Shown piece by piece: positions 1 to 9,388 of a stretch of DNA of 64,000 bases; position 1 is the stretch's first letter; each line of letters starts with the position of its first letter. A model generated the notes under the pieces. That model did no database searches. It had not been told where the DNA came from and worked only from the letters and a program-made list of their open reading frames with translations. Origin of the DNA: Phycisphaerales bacterium (GTDB taxonomy: Bacteria; Planctomycetota; Phycisphaerae; Sedimentisphaerales; Anaerobacaceae). Position numbers and translations under genes: made by a program. Location of the stretch: the NCBI GenBank assembly GCA_020352515.1, contig CP070678.1, positions 5,451,660 to 5,515,659 of the forward strand, given 5' to 3'.

Positions 1-1110
1 GCCGCGAAGATACAGGAAGAAGACGCCGAGTTCAAACGCAAGCGACACGAACGCGAGGGGCGCAAGGGTCCGTACCCCGAGGTGCCTCTGTACACCGCGC
101 CCGATGCCGAGGCAACATTCCCGCATTTCTCACCGGTACGGTACAAGCAGCCGATGTCAATTGCCGAAGGCGTTGAGGCAACGTTGTGCGACGCGGGCCA
201 TGTCCTCGGCTCTTCGATAGTAAAGGTCCGGGTCAGCCGCGACGGCCGGGAGAGAACCGTCCTGTTCTCGGGAGACCTCGGAAGGCCCGACAGGCCTATA
301 GTCCACGACCCAACCTATGTCGATCAGGCCGACTATGTCCTCGTCGAATCGACATACGGCGACAGGGTGCACAAGAGCCGCCAGGACGCAGAAAAGATGA
401 TTGCCGAGGTCATAAACTCGACGAAGAAGGCCGGCGGCAACATCGTCGTCCCAAGCTTCGCGCTCGAACGCTCCCAGGAGATTCTGTACTACATAAACCA
501 GTTGCTACGAGAAGACCAAATCCCGCATTTGATGGTCTTTCTCGACAGCCCTATGGCCTCCAAGATCACCAAGGTCTTCCAGCACCACCCCGAATTGTAC
601 GACGAGGAGATGACCGAGTATGTGAAAAAGCATGAATCGCCGTTCCGCTTCCCCGGCCTGAAGATCATCGAGACTACAAGCCAGTCCAAGGCCATCAACC
701 ACATAAGGGGAACCATCATGGTGATTGCCGGCTCCGGCATGTGCACCGGCGGCCGAATCAAGCACCACCTCATCAACAATATCACCAGGCCCCAGAGCAC
801 TATCATGTTTGTCGGCTACCAGGCGATTGGAACCCTCGGCAGAAGAATCGTCGACGGTGAGAAAGAGGTCAGAATACTTGGCCAGAACTATCCGGTCCGC
901 GCGAGGATTGCACAGATAAACGGCTTCTCCGCCCACGCCGACAGGGATGAGATACTCCAATGGCTCACCGCATTGAAGAAGCCGCCCAGAAAGCTCTTTG
1001 TCGTCCACGGGGAAGCCGAAAGCGCGCAGAATTTCGGCGACTACGTCACTGAGAAGACCGGCTGGGATGTGGTTGTTCCTGATTATCAGCAGGAGGTAGT
1101 CCTCGATTGA
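1..1110 (+). CDS. Beta-CASP metallo-beta-lactamase RNase-like protein (5' end outside window)
   Basis: The reading frame is open from base 1, so the gene starts upstream; the residues before the GTG at 82 (rich in K, R and E) are typical of the middle of this family and the GTG is not the start. Visible family motifs are DAGHVLGSS, FSGDLGR, ESTYGDR, SFALERSQE (beta-CASP region), AGSGMCTGGR, FSAHAD and VHGE. These are the metal-binding and RNA-specificity motifs of CPSF73/RNase-J-like nucleases of the MBL-fold 'RNA specificity' group, which cleave RNA with two zinc ions in the cytoplasm. The N-terminal HxHxDH motif would lie in the missing part. It is convergent with the radical SAM gene. The family call is firm; the RNA substrate is unknown. 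Confidence 0.9.
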   Translation, partial: AAKIQEEDAEFKRKRHEREGRKGPYPEVPLYTAPDAEATFPHFSPVRYKQPMSIAEGVEATLCDAGHVLGSSIVKVRVSRDGRERTVLFSGDLGRPDRPIVHDPTYVDQADYVLVESTYGDRVHKSRQDAEKMIAEVINSTKKAGGNIVVPSFALERSQEILYYINQLLREDQIPHLMVFLDSPMASKITKVFQHHPELYDEEMTEYVKKHESPFRFPGLKIIETTSQSKAINHIRGTIMVIAGSGMCTGGRIKHHLINNITRPQSTIMFVGYQAIGTLGRRIVDGEKEVRILGQNYPVRARIAQINGFSAHADRDEILQWLTALKKPPRKLFVVHGEAESAQNFGDYVTEKTGWDVVVPDYQQEVVLD

Positions 1111-1191
1111 CCTGAGATCGCGCCGTTTCGCACATTCAGTCCGACCAGATCGTAATGACTGCTCGGTTCTGCTCTTTCCCTCTGTGGGCGT

Positions 1192-2628
1192 CTATTCGCC
1201 CCTGAGCTTCTGAAGAATGTCCCAGTATGCCCCGCGTTCGCCCGCTGTTATGGCGTTGACCAGCTCGGTGTTGTCGTTGTAATTGTGGTCCTTCGACGGG
1301 CCGCCCTCCTCGACCATCTCCTCCGTCGGCTCGAAGAACCTCTTGTCACCGGCAATCAGATCCTTTATCAGCCTCGCCGGATTTGACCCCAGCTTCCGGG
1401 AGATATAGAACGTTGGCTCGAAGAGATTGACCTTGCCCGAATACTTCCTGCGGATACTGGGGTTTGTCTCAGCCGGGCCTTCGCCGGCCACTATATCCGC
1501 CATCTCCGTGCCCGGATAGACTCTGACGCCGAGCGGCGCCCCGGCACAATCCGGCCCGATCCGCCTGACAAACTCGATAGTCTCGGCCGCCGTCTCGCGA
1601 GTCTCACCCGGCCCGCCGAACAGCAGGTCTATCATGACCTTGATGCCGTTATCCCGACAGAGCCGAACCGCCGCGGCAAGGTCTTCCTTCACGTGTCGCT
1701 GGCGGTAAGCTCCCAGAATCACACTGCTGGCCGAGTCGCCCGTGAAGTTGATCCCGACACACCCGGCCTTCCGCATAACCCGCGCCAGCTCTGTGTCGAA
1801 CGGAACAACCGCCATGTACGTGTACCAACGCAGCTTCTCCCCAAGCGAGCGGCGGCAGAATTCCTCGCAAACCGCCATCGCATGGCTGCGCGGTATGTTG
1901 AACTCCGAGTCGCAAAGATGCAGCACGCCGGCGCCCTGCGATAGCAGCACCTCCGCTTCATCGGCAACCTCCAAGGGCTCCCGCAGCCTCAGCCTCCTTC
2001 CCTTGGATAGATGGTCCGCACAGTATACGCATCGTCGGTCGCACCCCCGCTTGGTCTCCAGCCCGCACTGGCCCCCTTTCTCAAAGTACGCCCTGTTGGC
2101 GATTGCGTCCCTGCGCGTCGACAGTGACAGAGGCTCTGGCCACGCCGGGGCGTTGCATCGCACGACACCGCCCGACCGCCACACTAAGCCCGCTACCTCC
2201 TCGAATCGCCTCGAGCCTCCAAGCTCATGGTACAGCGCCACCGTCGCCTGCTCTCCGTCCCCTCGAATCCCAAAGTCCGCCCCCGTATGCTCGACAATCT
2301 CCCTGGCGAAAATCGAAAAGCCCACGCCGCCGAGCACGACAGGTGCATCGGTTATGCCCCGCAAATCACGGACCGTCTGTGCCAGCGCGGGCACGAACCA
2401 CTCTGCGCTCGGCCAGAAGCAGTCGTCGACGTTGCGAAAAGAAAGGCCCACGAGTCTCGGACTGTGCCCGTCGAAGTAATCCTCGAGTGTCTTCCACGGC
2501 TCGTCAGCCAAGCACAGATCAACCACGTCCGTATGGATCCCGGCGTTGCGCGAGGCCCCCGCAATGTAGTCCAGACCGATAGGCCCGATGGGCGGCGTCA
2601 TCCTGTTCGTGTTAATCAAGGTCAGCAT
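1192..2628 (-). CDS. B12-binding domain radical SAM protein
   Basis: About 478 residues from the ATG at 2628, where the protein opens with MLTLINTNRMTPPIGPIGLD, the usual beginning of a cobalamin-binding Rossmann domain. The frame stays open to 2715 but the extra 29 residues look unrelated. The N-terminal ~150 residues match a B12-binding fold ending in GIRGDGEQA. The radical SAM cluster motif CDRRCVYC (CxxxCxxC) lies near residues 195-202 and binds the 4Fe-4S cluster that cleaves SAM. GGPGE, further on, is typical of the SAM-binding barrel. Related enzymes carry out methylations or rearrangements on unactivated carbons. The substrate cannot be read here. It is not an anaerobic sulfatase-maturing enzyme, which lacks the B12 domain. 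Confidence 0.88.
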   Translation of the reverse strand: MLTLINTNRMTPPIGPIGLDYIAGASRNAGIHTDVVDLCLADEPWKTLEDYFDGHSPRLVGLSFRNVDDCFWPSAEWFVPALAQTVRDLRGITDAPVVLGGVGFSIFAREIVEHTGADFGIRGDGEQATVALYHELGGSRRFEEVAGLVWRSGGVVRCNAPAWPEPLSLSTRRDAIANRAYFEKGGQCGLETKRGCDRRCVYCADHLSKGRRLRLREPLEVADEAEVLLSQGAGVLHLCDSEFNIPRSHAMAVCEEFCRRSLGEKLRWYTYMAVVPFDTELARVMRKAGCVGINFTGDSASSVILGAYRQRHVKEDLAAAVRLCRDNGIKVMIDLLFGGPGETRETAAETIEFVRRIGPDCAGAPLGVRVYPGTEMADIVAGEGPAETNPSIRRKYSGKVNLFEPTFYISRKLGSNPARLIKDLIAGDKRFFEPTEEMVEEGGPSKDHNYNDNTELVNAITAGERGAYWDILQKLRGE

Positions 2629-2731
2629 ACAGCCGCAATGATAGCCCGGCCGAACGTGCGATTCAAGTCTTATGCCCGCTGCTCGCACTAAACGTTGCGG
2701 CGCCTGACCCGCCATCCGAGACTCGAACCCT

Positions 2732-2760
2732 TTGACAAAAAGCGGTACTTTCGGTACAAT
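2732..2760 (+). promoter_or_regulatory. Sigma-70-type promoter of the secreted glycoside hydrolase
   Basis: TTGACA at 2732-2737 and TACAAT at 2755-2760 are separated by 17 bases, a near-consensus housekeeping promoter. Start of transcription would fall near 2767, giving a leader of roughly 70 bases before the ATG at 2835. The spacer holds a short direct repeat, CGGTAC, twice. Confidence 0.7.
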
Positions 2761-2834
2761 ACATCCGGCCCTATACGTTGCCTTTTGCCTGTTCCGGCAG
2801 GTTGTTCTATATGACTCCCGAAAGCAGGAAGAAA

Positions 2835-5834
2835 ATGAAGAAAAGGATCGCGGCGCTTCTACTGTCGATTGCCCCCGTTCTGACCGGCAGCTTGTGCCTC
2901 GCGGGCAGCGAGGCCGTTTGGATCGAAGGTGAGGACTTCACATCCTCGACCTGGAACAACCACTCCTGGTACCGCGGCAGCGGCATAAAAAAGGACCTCC
3001 TCTCACCGGGCTCGCCCGGCCTCTCCGATGGCGACTGGCACGCCCACTACACCAGCAACGCCTCCCCCGATTCAGCAGTTGCAACCTACACCTTTAAGAT
3101 CACCCAAGGCGGGACCTACAACTGGTGGATTCGCCTCAATCCCTTCAGCAACAGCAACGGCGGCGCCGACTACTCGTACAGGTACAAGCCTCCTCGAGGC
3201 GTGTGGTCCGCCTGGAAGAGCCTCGACGTCTCCGAGGCGCGCCCCAATGCAATCAACCTGGTTGAGCCCGGCATCGACATCCGCTTTATTGCCTGGGCGT
3301 ATGGTGACAGCTTCGATTTGCGGGCGGGCTCCCAGGAGTTCCAGATACGCCTTTCCGACCGCAGCGGCGCCGACAAGGAAAACCACGGAGGCATCGACGT
3401 GATGGCCTTCGTGAATTTCCTCTGGGCGCCCGCGGGTGTTGTCCCCCCGAATCCCAATCCTCCGCCCGCAGGTCCCAATGACTGGTTCGTGCTCATGGCC
3501 GGCCCCGACCCGTTCTCTGCCGATTCAATCACAGACGTCAGCCGCCTCATCCACAAACCCGCCGGAAAGCACGGTTTCCTGAAAGCCCCCGGAAAGGACT
3601 TCAAGTTCGAGAACGGCACTGCCGTCAAGTTCTGGGGAGTCGATGCCTCCATGGCCGCAACGCCCGAGCTGCAGCAGAGGCAGGCCCGGTTCTACGCCAA
3701 GCACGGCATCAACATGATTCGCCGGCACCCTGTCGAGAGTGTGCTGGGGCCCCTCCAGGGCAGCCCGTCCAACCGACGCTTCGACCCGGAAAGGCTCGAC
3801 AAATGGGACCGGTGGTTCTCAATCCTCAAGGAAAACGGCATCTACATGACCTGGTCCCTTTTCTATCACCACGTCGTTCTGCCCGACCAGGGTGTTCAGC
3901 CCGCCCTCTACAATGAGCTGCCCGATTCCGGCCCCGGCAAAGACACCTACGGCATGGCCACGTTCGTCAAAGAATACCAGGATTCTCAATGGCAGTATGC
4001 CGGCCTCCTGCTCAACCATGTCAACCCGTACACCGGCCTGGCCTACAAGGACGACCCGGCGCTGGCCATCGTGGAAGCCCGTAACGAGGACAGTGTGTTC
4101 TTCCATAACCCTCTCGGTGACGGCTTTGCACGCGGCCAGTCCCGCCCCAATCACGCAGCCCGCCTGAAAGCCATGTGGCGCCAGTGGGTCAAGAGCTCCT
4201 ATGGCGATGACGACGCTCTGGCCGCGGCGTGGGGTGCGGGCCTCAAGACCACTACTATCCGCAATGGCGACGGCTCCCTGCGCAGCCTGCCCGATTCGGT
4301 CGATCAGGACAACATGTATATATACGCCGCCTGGGAGATGGAGGCCGACGGGCCCAACTGGAACAAGGCCGCCGAGCGAAAACGCATGGGCGACTTCATC
4401 CGCTTCCTCGCCGAAATGCAGCGGGACACCTACCTGACATATCAACAGCGCCTTCGCGACATAGGCTACCGCGCCGTAACCGTCAGCACCGCATGGAATG
4501 CCGGTGGCCCGGCCGCCTCGGCCGCGAACCTGTGGACCGACGATGCCATGGACGCCATCGACCGCCACAACTACTTCGGCGGCGGCCAGGGCGGACACGA
4601 CATTGCAGCCGGCTCGGTCAACAATGACACGCACATGAACAAGCCCGGTCGCGGAATCCTCTCGAGCGGCCTCTGGCAGGTCGAGGACAAGCCGTTCATC
4701 ATCACCGAATGGACCCAGAAGCCGCCCAACCAGTGGAAGGCCGAGATTGCCCCGCTCTTTGCATTCTACGGAATGGGCCTTCAGGGCTGGGACGCATCCT
4801 ACCACTTCGCGGCCTCCCGCACCTACATGGGCTCCGGGTGGCCCGGGATGAGATCCTACGTCACCTGCACCCCGCATTACCTCGGCCAGTTCCCTGCCCT
4901 CGCCTTCGCCATCTACAAAGGGCACTTCGACGAAGCCGACATTGTCTCGGCCCGCCGCCTCTCGACGGACGACGCCTTCGCAGGAATCGACGAGCTCGAC
5001 CAGAAATACGGCCTCGTCGGCTACGACGAGCACGAGCTGCTTGCCCACGGCGGCACCCCCGTCGAGGCGCTCGCAGTCGGCCGCGTGACAATCAAGGTAA
5101 AGGACGACCAGCAGCCTTCCTATCTGGCCGACCTCGAAGAATACTGGTCCGACCGCTCCCAGCTTGTCAAGAGCAGCACCGACCAGTTGACCTGGCGCTA
5201 CGCCGACAAAGTCGTCACCGTACACTCCGAAAAGACGCAGGGCGTTATCGGCTTTGCCCAGGGCGGAACTTATCACCTGCCCGCCGTCACGGTCAGCCAG
5301 ATAGAAACGCCCTTTATAAGCCTGCTTTTTACCCCGCTCGACGACAGGCCGCTCATCCAGTCCGAGCACATCCTGATCACGGCTTTGGCACAGGATAAAC
5401 AGTACGGCGCCGTCTATAACTCCGACGGAACCCAACTGCTCGAAACCGGCGGCCCGCCTTTGCTTCTCGAGCCTGTCAGGGCCACCCTGACCTTCAAAGG
5501 CGCTCCGCTGACCTCGGTCAAAGTCGTGGACGTTTACGGCGTCCCGACGCAGCGCCAGGTCGAGCGGTCCGGCAACACATTTACAATAGACGGCCGCTAC
5601 GCGACGTACTATTACCAGGTCAAACGTTCCGTTGACTGCGCCGACGCCGACGTGGACGGATTGCCTCCTGTCAATGGCGTGGACCTCGCAATCATTGCTG
5701 CCGATTGGCTTTCGACCGGCGTCCAGTTGATCGGAGACCTCAATAAAGACAGGAGCGTTAATCTCCTGGATGTCGCCTGGCTTTCATGCCACTGGCTCAG
5801 CGATTGTGACTCGCTCAAGCTCGCCGCCCGGTGA
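2835..5834 (+). CDS. Secreted clan GH-A-like glycoside hydrolase with C-terminal dockerin
   Basis: 999 residues from the ATG at 2835, which follows AGGA and begins a clean signal peptide (MKKRIAALLLSIAP, cleavage near GSLCLAG); the upstream in-frame ATGs lack these. After the signal, residues ~25-210 (VWIEGEDFTSSTW onwards) look like a carbohydrate-binding jelly-roll. The central part resembles a cellulase/beta-galactosidase TIM barrel: EARNED near residue 417 (acid/base Glu after Asn) and ITEW near 625 (nucleophile Glu) are the two expected strand-end glutamates. The end, ~930-995, carries two F-hand-like repeats (the second is GDLNKDRSVN..DV...HWL), that is, a type I dockerin-like module. 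It is probably an extracellular polysaccharide hydrolase. Family number and substrate are not assignable by eye. Confidence 0.82.
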   Translation: MKKRIAALLLSIAPVLTGSLCLAGSEAVWIEGEDFTSSTWNNHSWYRGSGIKKDLLSPGSPGLSDGDWHAHYTSNASPDSAVATYTFKITQGGTYNWWIRLNPFSNSNGGADYSYRYKPPRGVWSAWKSLDVSEARPNAINLVEPGIDIRFIAWAYGDSFDLRAGSQEFQIRLSDRSGADKENHGGIDVMAFVNFLWAPAGVVPPNPNPPPAGPNDWFVLMAGPDPFSADSITDVSRLIHKPAGKHGFLKAPGKDFKFENGTAVKFWGVDASMAATPELQQRQARFYAKHGINMIRRHPVESVLGPLQGSPSNRRFDPERLDKWDRWFSILKENGIYMTWSLFYHHVVLPDQGVQPALYNELPDSGPGKDTYGMATFVKEYQDSQWQYAGLLLNHVNPYTGLAYKDDPALAIVEARNEDSVFFHNPLGDGFARGQSRPNHAARLKAMWRQWVKSSYGDDDALAAAWGAGLKTTTIRNGDGSLRSLPDSVDQDNMYIYAAWEMEADGPNWNKAAERKRMGDFIRFLAEMQRDTYLTYQQRLRDIGYRAVTVSTAWNAGGPAASAANLWTDDAMDAIDRHNYFGGGQGGHDIAAGSVNNDTHMNKPGRGILSSGLWQVEDKPFIITEWTQKPPNQWKAEIAPLFAFYGMGLQGWDASYHFAASRTYMGSGWPGMRSYVTCTPHYLGQFPALAFAIYKGHFDEADIVSARRLSTDDAFAGIDELDQKYGLVGYDEHELLAHGGTPVEALAVGRVTIKVKDDQQPSYLADLEEYWSDRSQLVKSSTDQLTWRYADKVVTVHSEKTQGVIGFAQGGTYHLPAVTVSQIETPFISLLFTPLDDRPLIQSEHILITALAQDKQYGAVYNSDGTQLLETGGPPLLLEPVRATLTFKGAPLTSVKVVDVYGVPTQRQVERSGNTFTIDGRYATYYYQVKRSVDCADADVDGLPPVNGVDLAIIAADWLSTGVQLIGDLNKDRSVNLLDVAWLSCHWLSDCDSLKLAAR

Positions 5835-5999
5835 GTGACCCCGCTTGTGCATACCCGGATCCTGCCCTCCCGCGCGCCTGAGGTCTGTCGGCGTCGACTG
5901 CACAGGGCATTATCACGAAGCTCCGGCGGACCATGGCGCGCGGGGGCAGCCCGCTGCCAATCGAACGCTCCAAAAGCGCTGAGAGGGAAAGTTGCGGGG

Positions 6000-7046
6000 T
6001 TAGCGGGCCAGCGGCCGCAGGTAGTAAAGCCAGAGCGCGGCGCACTCGCGGAGAATGAAGAATGGCAGTTTCGTCAGCGTGTAGGACTCCTTCGCCGGGA
6101 CCGTGTAGACGTTGAGCCCGGCCCGCTGGTACGTCATCTTTATGCGGGGCAGGTGGTAGAAGTGGCTTACGGCCAGGATTTTAGCCGGTCCCAGCCGCTG
6201 AAAGAAAAGCGACGTGTTATAAACGGTCGCACTCGTGTTGACCCCGTTTGCGTCCACGTAAATGGCGTCCGCGGCCACGCCCAGATCGAGCGCCATCATC
6301 TTCATGGCCTCAGTCTCGTGTACGCCCCCGTCACCCGGGCCGCCCGAGAACACGAGCAAGGGGGCCAAGCGGTCGAGATAGAGCCGGCAGCCTGTTCTGA
6401 CCCGGTCGGCGAGTGCGTCTGACGGCCGCCCGTCCGCGTAGACGCGCGCGCCGAACACGACAATGGCGTCGGCAGGGCGGCGGTAGTCGGTCTTGCCGAA
6501 GCAGTACATCTGGGCGACGGGAAAGCCGATCATACAGAGAGCGACCGTCCCGGCGATGATTGCCGGCGCGGCCGCCCTTTGCTTTGTCCGGCACCGCCCC
6601 CGGCGAAATGCGGCCGCAAAGACCACGCCGAGTGCAGCGCTGACTATCAGCGAAAACGCAATCGGGAATCCCGCCCCAATGGCCCGCCGCCAGAGGAGGA
6701 CATAGAACCGCATCGAATTCCAGAGGGTGACAAAGAGAAGTATTCCTGTAAAGCCGAGCGTCACAGTCCGCCGCCCGGAGGACATGACGGGCCGGATTGA
6801 GTATGCCAGAAGAAATAGAGATGCGAACGCGAGAAGCGGCTGCGATATCGGGGGCCGAACGGGACGAAAATCAATCCACCAGTAGTTCGCGTCAAAGCCG
6901 GAAAAGCGGATGTCTCCGAGCAGATTAAGCAGCGAGAACGCGCCGAGGAACAGCGCTAAGCCGCGCCCGGCGGCGCCCAGAGCAAGCAGGAGGCGCGGCC
7001 CTGATGGCTTGAGCTTTCGGCGCTTGTGCTTTCTGCGTTTTGCCAA
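6000..7046 (-). CDS. YdcF/SanA-like DUF218 membrane protein
   Basis: 348 residues starting at a TTG with a good Shine-Dalgarno (GAGGAG, 6 bases upstream). A very basic N-terminus (MAKRRKHKRRKLK) is followed by about five hydrophobic segments up to residue ~180. The C-terminal half is a DUF218 domain: ADAIVVFGARVYADGRPSDALADRV, then LLVFSGGPGDGGVHETEAM and AVSHFYHLPRI, matching the ElyC/SanA/YdcF pattern. These proteins sit in the inner membrane and in E. coli affect envelope integrity, but the reaction is not settled. It lies 54 bases downstream of the Gfo/Idh/MocA gene and may be cotranscribed. Confidence 0.85.
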   Translation of the reverse strand: MAKRRKHKRRKLKPSGPRLLLALGAAGRGLALFLGAFSLLNLLGDIRFSGFDANYWWIDFRPVRPPISQPLLAFASLFLLAYSIRPVMSSGRRTVTLGFTGILLFVTLWNSMRFYVLLWRRAIGAGFPIAFSLIVSAALGVVFAAAFRRGRCRTKQRAAAPAIIAGTVALCMIGFPVAQMYCFGKTDYRRPADAIVVFGARVYADGRPSDALADRVRTGCRLYLDRLAPLLVFSGGPGDGGVHETEAMKMMALDLGVAADAIYVDANGVNTSATVYNTSLFFQRLGPAKILAVSHFYHLPRIKMTYQRAGLNVYTVPAKESYTLTKLPFFILRECAALWLYYLRPLAR

Positions 7047-7100
7047 CTTCTCTCCTCTCTTTCTGCATCGCCTGTTGTCAGGCTAACGCCTGAGCGTCGC

Positions 7101-8411
7101 TCAGCTTTCAGCGGCGAATACCTGCTTTCTTGTCTGCCATTTTCCGCCCGTGAAGTCGGGCGCCTTGACCGGTGCGCTGCCTTTGGCTATGGATTCGGCC
7201 GAAAGCGGAATCACCACGCTCATGGTCACGGAGTCGTAGACGTCCAGGGGCGTCTGCGTCTTGTTGCGGACGGCCTCTACAAAGAGCGCCAGCTCTATAT
7301 AATCGACCCCGCCGTGCCCGGCGCTGGCGGCCTGCCCGCCCATGGTCTTCCACCATCTGTGGGCGAACTGTTTCTGGTACGGCTCGAAGGGCTCCCACTG
7401 ATGGTCCCCGGGGCTTCGGCCGGCGATATAGACCGAGGCCTTGTCCTCGTCGTATATTCCGCGCGTCCCCTGGACCAGCCAGCGATTGTCGTACGGGCGG
7501 GGCAGGTGCACGTCATAGTTGACGACCACGGTCTTGCCGCCGACGGTCTTGATTACGCTGGTGACAATGTCACCCTGTTCGTACCGCGCCTTGGCCGCAG
7601 GGTGGTCGGGGCCGAATTTTCGCGCAAAATAATCGGCCATGCGCAGCGGCTTTGTGGCCGTGGAGGTCAGGTAATCGAATCTGTCACCGCAGTTGATGTC
7701 CAGCCAGCTCAGGACCGGGCCGAGGCCGTGGGTGGTGTAGAGGCTTCCGTTGAAATTGAGCAGGTACTTGCCGGGCCACCGCATTTGCCCTGTTCGCGCG
7801 TCGAAAAACCACCCGATGCAGTCGTGCGAATATGCGCAGTGGGCGTGAACGATTTGGCCGAGCAGGCCGGCGCGAATCATGTTGAGCACGGCGAGGTTGT
7901 CGCGGCGAAAGCTCCAGTTTTCGAGCATCATACACGGCCGGCCGGTTCTCTCGGATGTCCTGACCAGGTCCCAACACTGCTTGAGCGTGAGGGCCGCGGG
8001 GACTTCTACGGCCGCGTATTTGCCGGCATTCATCGCCGCCAGGGCCATTGGTGCGTGCCAATCCCAGGGCGTGGTGATCATAACGGCATCAAGGTCGTCC
8101 CGTTCGACGAGCTTCTCAAAGGCATGTTCGCTGCCGGAATAGCCCTCGGGTTTTTCTTGCCCGGCCTTGACGACGATATCCTGGGCGGCAGCCAGATTAT
8201 CAGCATGTGTGTCGCATAGCGCGGGAACGACCACCCCCGGCAGTCGCATGAGCGTTCGGAGGTGACTGCCGCCGCGCCGGCCGGTGCCGATTATACCGAT
8301 TCGCGCGGCGCTCCTGTCGGTCGCCGTAACTGGGCTGACACCTGCAGCGGCCAGACCCACGGCGGCGCCCGCCTTAAGAAATTCCCTGCGAGTCGTCTGG
8401 TTATCGAGCAT
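7101..8411 (-). CDS. Tat-exported Gfo/Idh/MocA family oxidoreductase
   Basis: 436 residues from the ATG at 8411, preceded by GAAGGAA; the frame is open further upstream but with no matching protein. The N-terminus carries a twin-arginine signal (TRREFLKAGAAVGLAAAG), then the Rossmann motif GIIGTGRRGGSH near residues 39-50. Family members use tightly bound NAD(P) to oxidise or reduce sugars, often forming 3-keto sugars; the Tat leader suggests export with cofactor already bound. The middle ITTPWDWH and EVPAALT match the family's nicotinamide-side motifs (usually EKP, here EVP). It lies in a minus-strand run with the beta-helix and isomerase-like genes. Substrate unknown. Confidence 0.88.
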   Translation of the reverse strand: MLDNQTTRREFLKAGAAVGLAAAGVSPVTATDRSAARIGIIGTGRRGGSHLRTLMRLPGVVVPALCDTHADNLAAAQDIVVKAGQEKPEGYSGSEHAFEKLVERDDLDAVMITTPWDWHAPMALAAMNAGKYAAVEVPAALTLKQCWDLVRTSERTGRPCMMLENWSFRRDNLAVLNMIRAGLLGQIVHAHCAYSHDCIGWFFDARTGQMRWPGKYLLNFNGSLYTTHGLGPVLSWLDINCGDRFDYLTSTATKPLRMADYFARKFGPDHPAAKARYEQGDIVTSVIKTVGGKTVVVNYDVHLPRPYDNRWLVQGTRGIYDEDKASVYIAGRSPGDHQWEPFEPYQKQFAHRWWKTMGGQAASAGHGGVDYIELALFVEAVRNKTQTPLDVYDSVTMSVVIPLSAESIAKGSAPVKAPDFTGGKWQTRKQVFAAES

Positions 8412-8563
8412 CCCTTGTTCCTTCAATAGTTCCATTTGTGGGCCAAGTGTTGGAAGGCAAGTATAACTGAGAGGCGGTTGGCCGACCAGCACAAAGTCGA
8501 CACACAGCAGGGGGGCCCTCGGACCAGGCGCCCGGTGGGTGAAGCCGGAGCAGCCCGGCGGCG

Positions 8564-9388
8564 CTACTCCGGCGCGAAGGGAATCTGGATGTCGTGATTC
8601 TTCAGCAGGTAAGCGAGCTTGCCGGAGCCGCTCCGCCACAGTGTGATCGCCTGGCTCTTTCCCCCGGTGCCGCAGGCGAGCAGCCGCCCACCCGGCGAAA
8701 AGGCAAGGCTCTCGTAGAGGTCACCGGCACGGGGCAGCCTGCGGATGAGTTTCTTTAGCTCGATATCCCAGAGGAAGGCCTCCTGGAATCGGCCGGAGCT
8801 GGCGAGTGTTCGCCCGTCCGGTGAGAATGCGATGGAATGCAGATAATCGTCGTGTCCCTTGAACGAGTGGACGAGCACGCCGGAGCGGGCATCCCATACG
8901 TACACCGCCGACAGATCGATGCCGATGCCGTCACTGCACGCCGCGGCCAGCAGCCCACCGTCTGATGAAAACGCCACGGCTCGGACTCTCTTGCGACCCC
9001 CGACGGTCAGCTTCACCTCACCGCTCCTTGTATCGCGCACTCTTATATCGCTGCCCGCAGCAACGGCAAGAGCACTGCCGTCTGGAGAGAATTTCAGACG
9101 CGTGATTCTGTCGCCCTCCGTGCGCCAGGCGCCGAGGACTGCGCCGGTATTGACATCCGTGATGCATACATCACCTGCTGACCCGCCCAGATCTGCCGGG
9201 CCGGCGGAGGCGACTATCCGGCGCTCGGTACTGAGCGCGTATAGCTCACCGGCAAGGCCGAACCGTTGTGTGAAACGACCAGTCAGCAGGTCCCAGAGGC
9301 CGAATGTCCCCCTCCCGTCGCGGTTGCCAAAGCAGACTGCCAGAAATTTCGGGCTAAAGGAACCCCGCTTCGGTGATCGTTGCGCCAT
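8564..9388 (-). CDS. WD40 propeller, probable frameshifted continuation of the beta-helix gene
   Basis: This frame encodes six WD40-type blades ([38 protein letters not shown] with WD or similar ends). An ATG is available at 9388, but it has no Shine-Dalgarno and lies inside the upstream gene, and the first residues (MAQRSPKRG) do not fit a blade. The first blade becomes complete only when joined to the preceding frame (TEAGF then SPKFLAV). Together with the blade at the end of the upstream frame this makes seven, a complete propeller. I therefore read it as the C-terminal domain of one protein of about 1,223 residues, reached by +1 frameshifting or split by a mutation or sequence error. Function: protein-interaction propeller, probably extracytoplasmic. 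Confidence 0.72.
   Translation of the reverse strand: MAQRSPKRGSFSPKFLAVCFGNRDGRGTFGLWDLLTGRFTQRFGLAGELYALSTERRIVASAGPADLGGSAGDVCITDVNTGAVLGAWRTEGDRITRLKFSPDGSALAVAAGSDIRVRDTRSGEVKLTVGGRKRVRAVAFSSDGGLLAAACSDGIGIDLSAVYVWDARSGVLVHSFKGHDDYLHSIAFSPDGRTLASSGRFQEAFLWDIELKKLIRRLPRAGDLYESLAFSPGGRLLACGTGGKSQAITLWRSGSGKLAYLLKNHDIQIPFAPE
9353..9368 (-). promoter_or_regulatory. prfB-like +1 frameshift signal at an in-frame UAG
   Basis: Read on the minus strand, the codons are GCG GGG TTC CTT TAG followed by C. The known prfB (release factor 2) recoding site is AGG GGG TAT CTT TGA C: a GGGG Shine-Dalgarno-like run, three bases, then CTT and a stop codon followed by C. The spacing is identical here, with TAG in place of TGA. 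Slipping of tRNA-Leu from CUU to UUU enters the frame that encodes the remaining WD40 blades. What is seen is the sequence identity and the exact open frame after a +1 shift; that it works as a programmed site is inference. Confidence 0.5.

Noticed and set aside
1192-2628. Radical SAM protein as sulfatase-maturing enzyme for the sulfatase at 16190
   Set aside because: It carries an N-terminal B12-binding domain and lies 14 kb away, so it does not match the anSME type.
3819-5435. Long minus-strand open frame of 538 codons opposite the glycoside hydrolase
   Set aside because: Shadow of a GC-rich codon pattern: Val/Gly/Ala/Asp-rich translation with no domain, no signal and no ribosome-binding site, opposite a clearly real gene.
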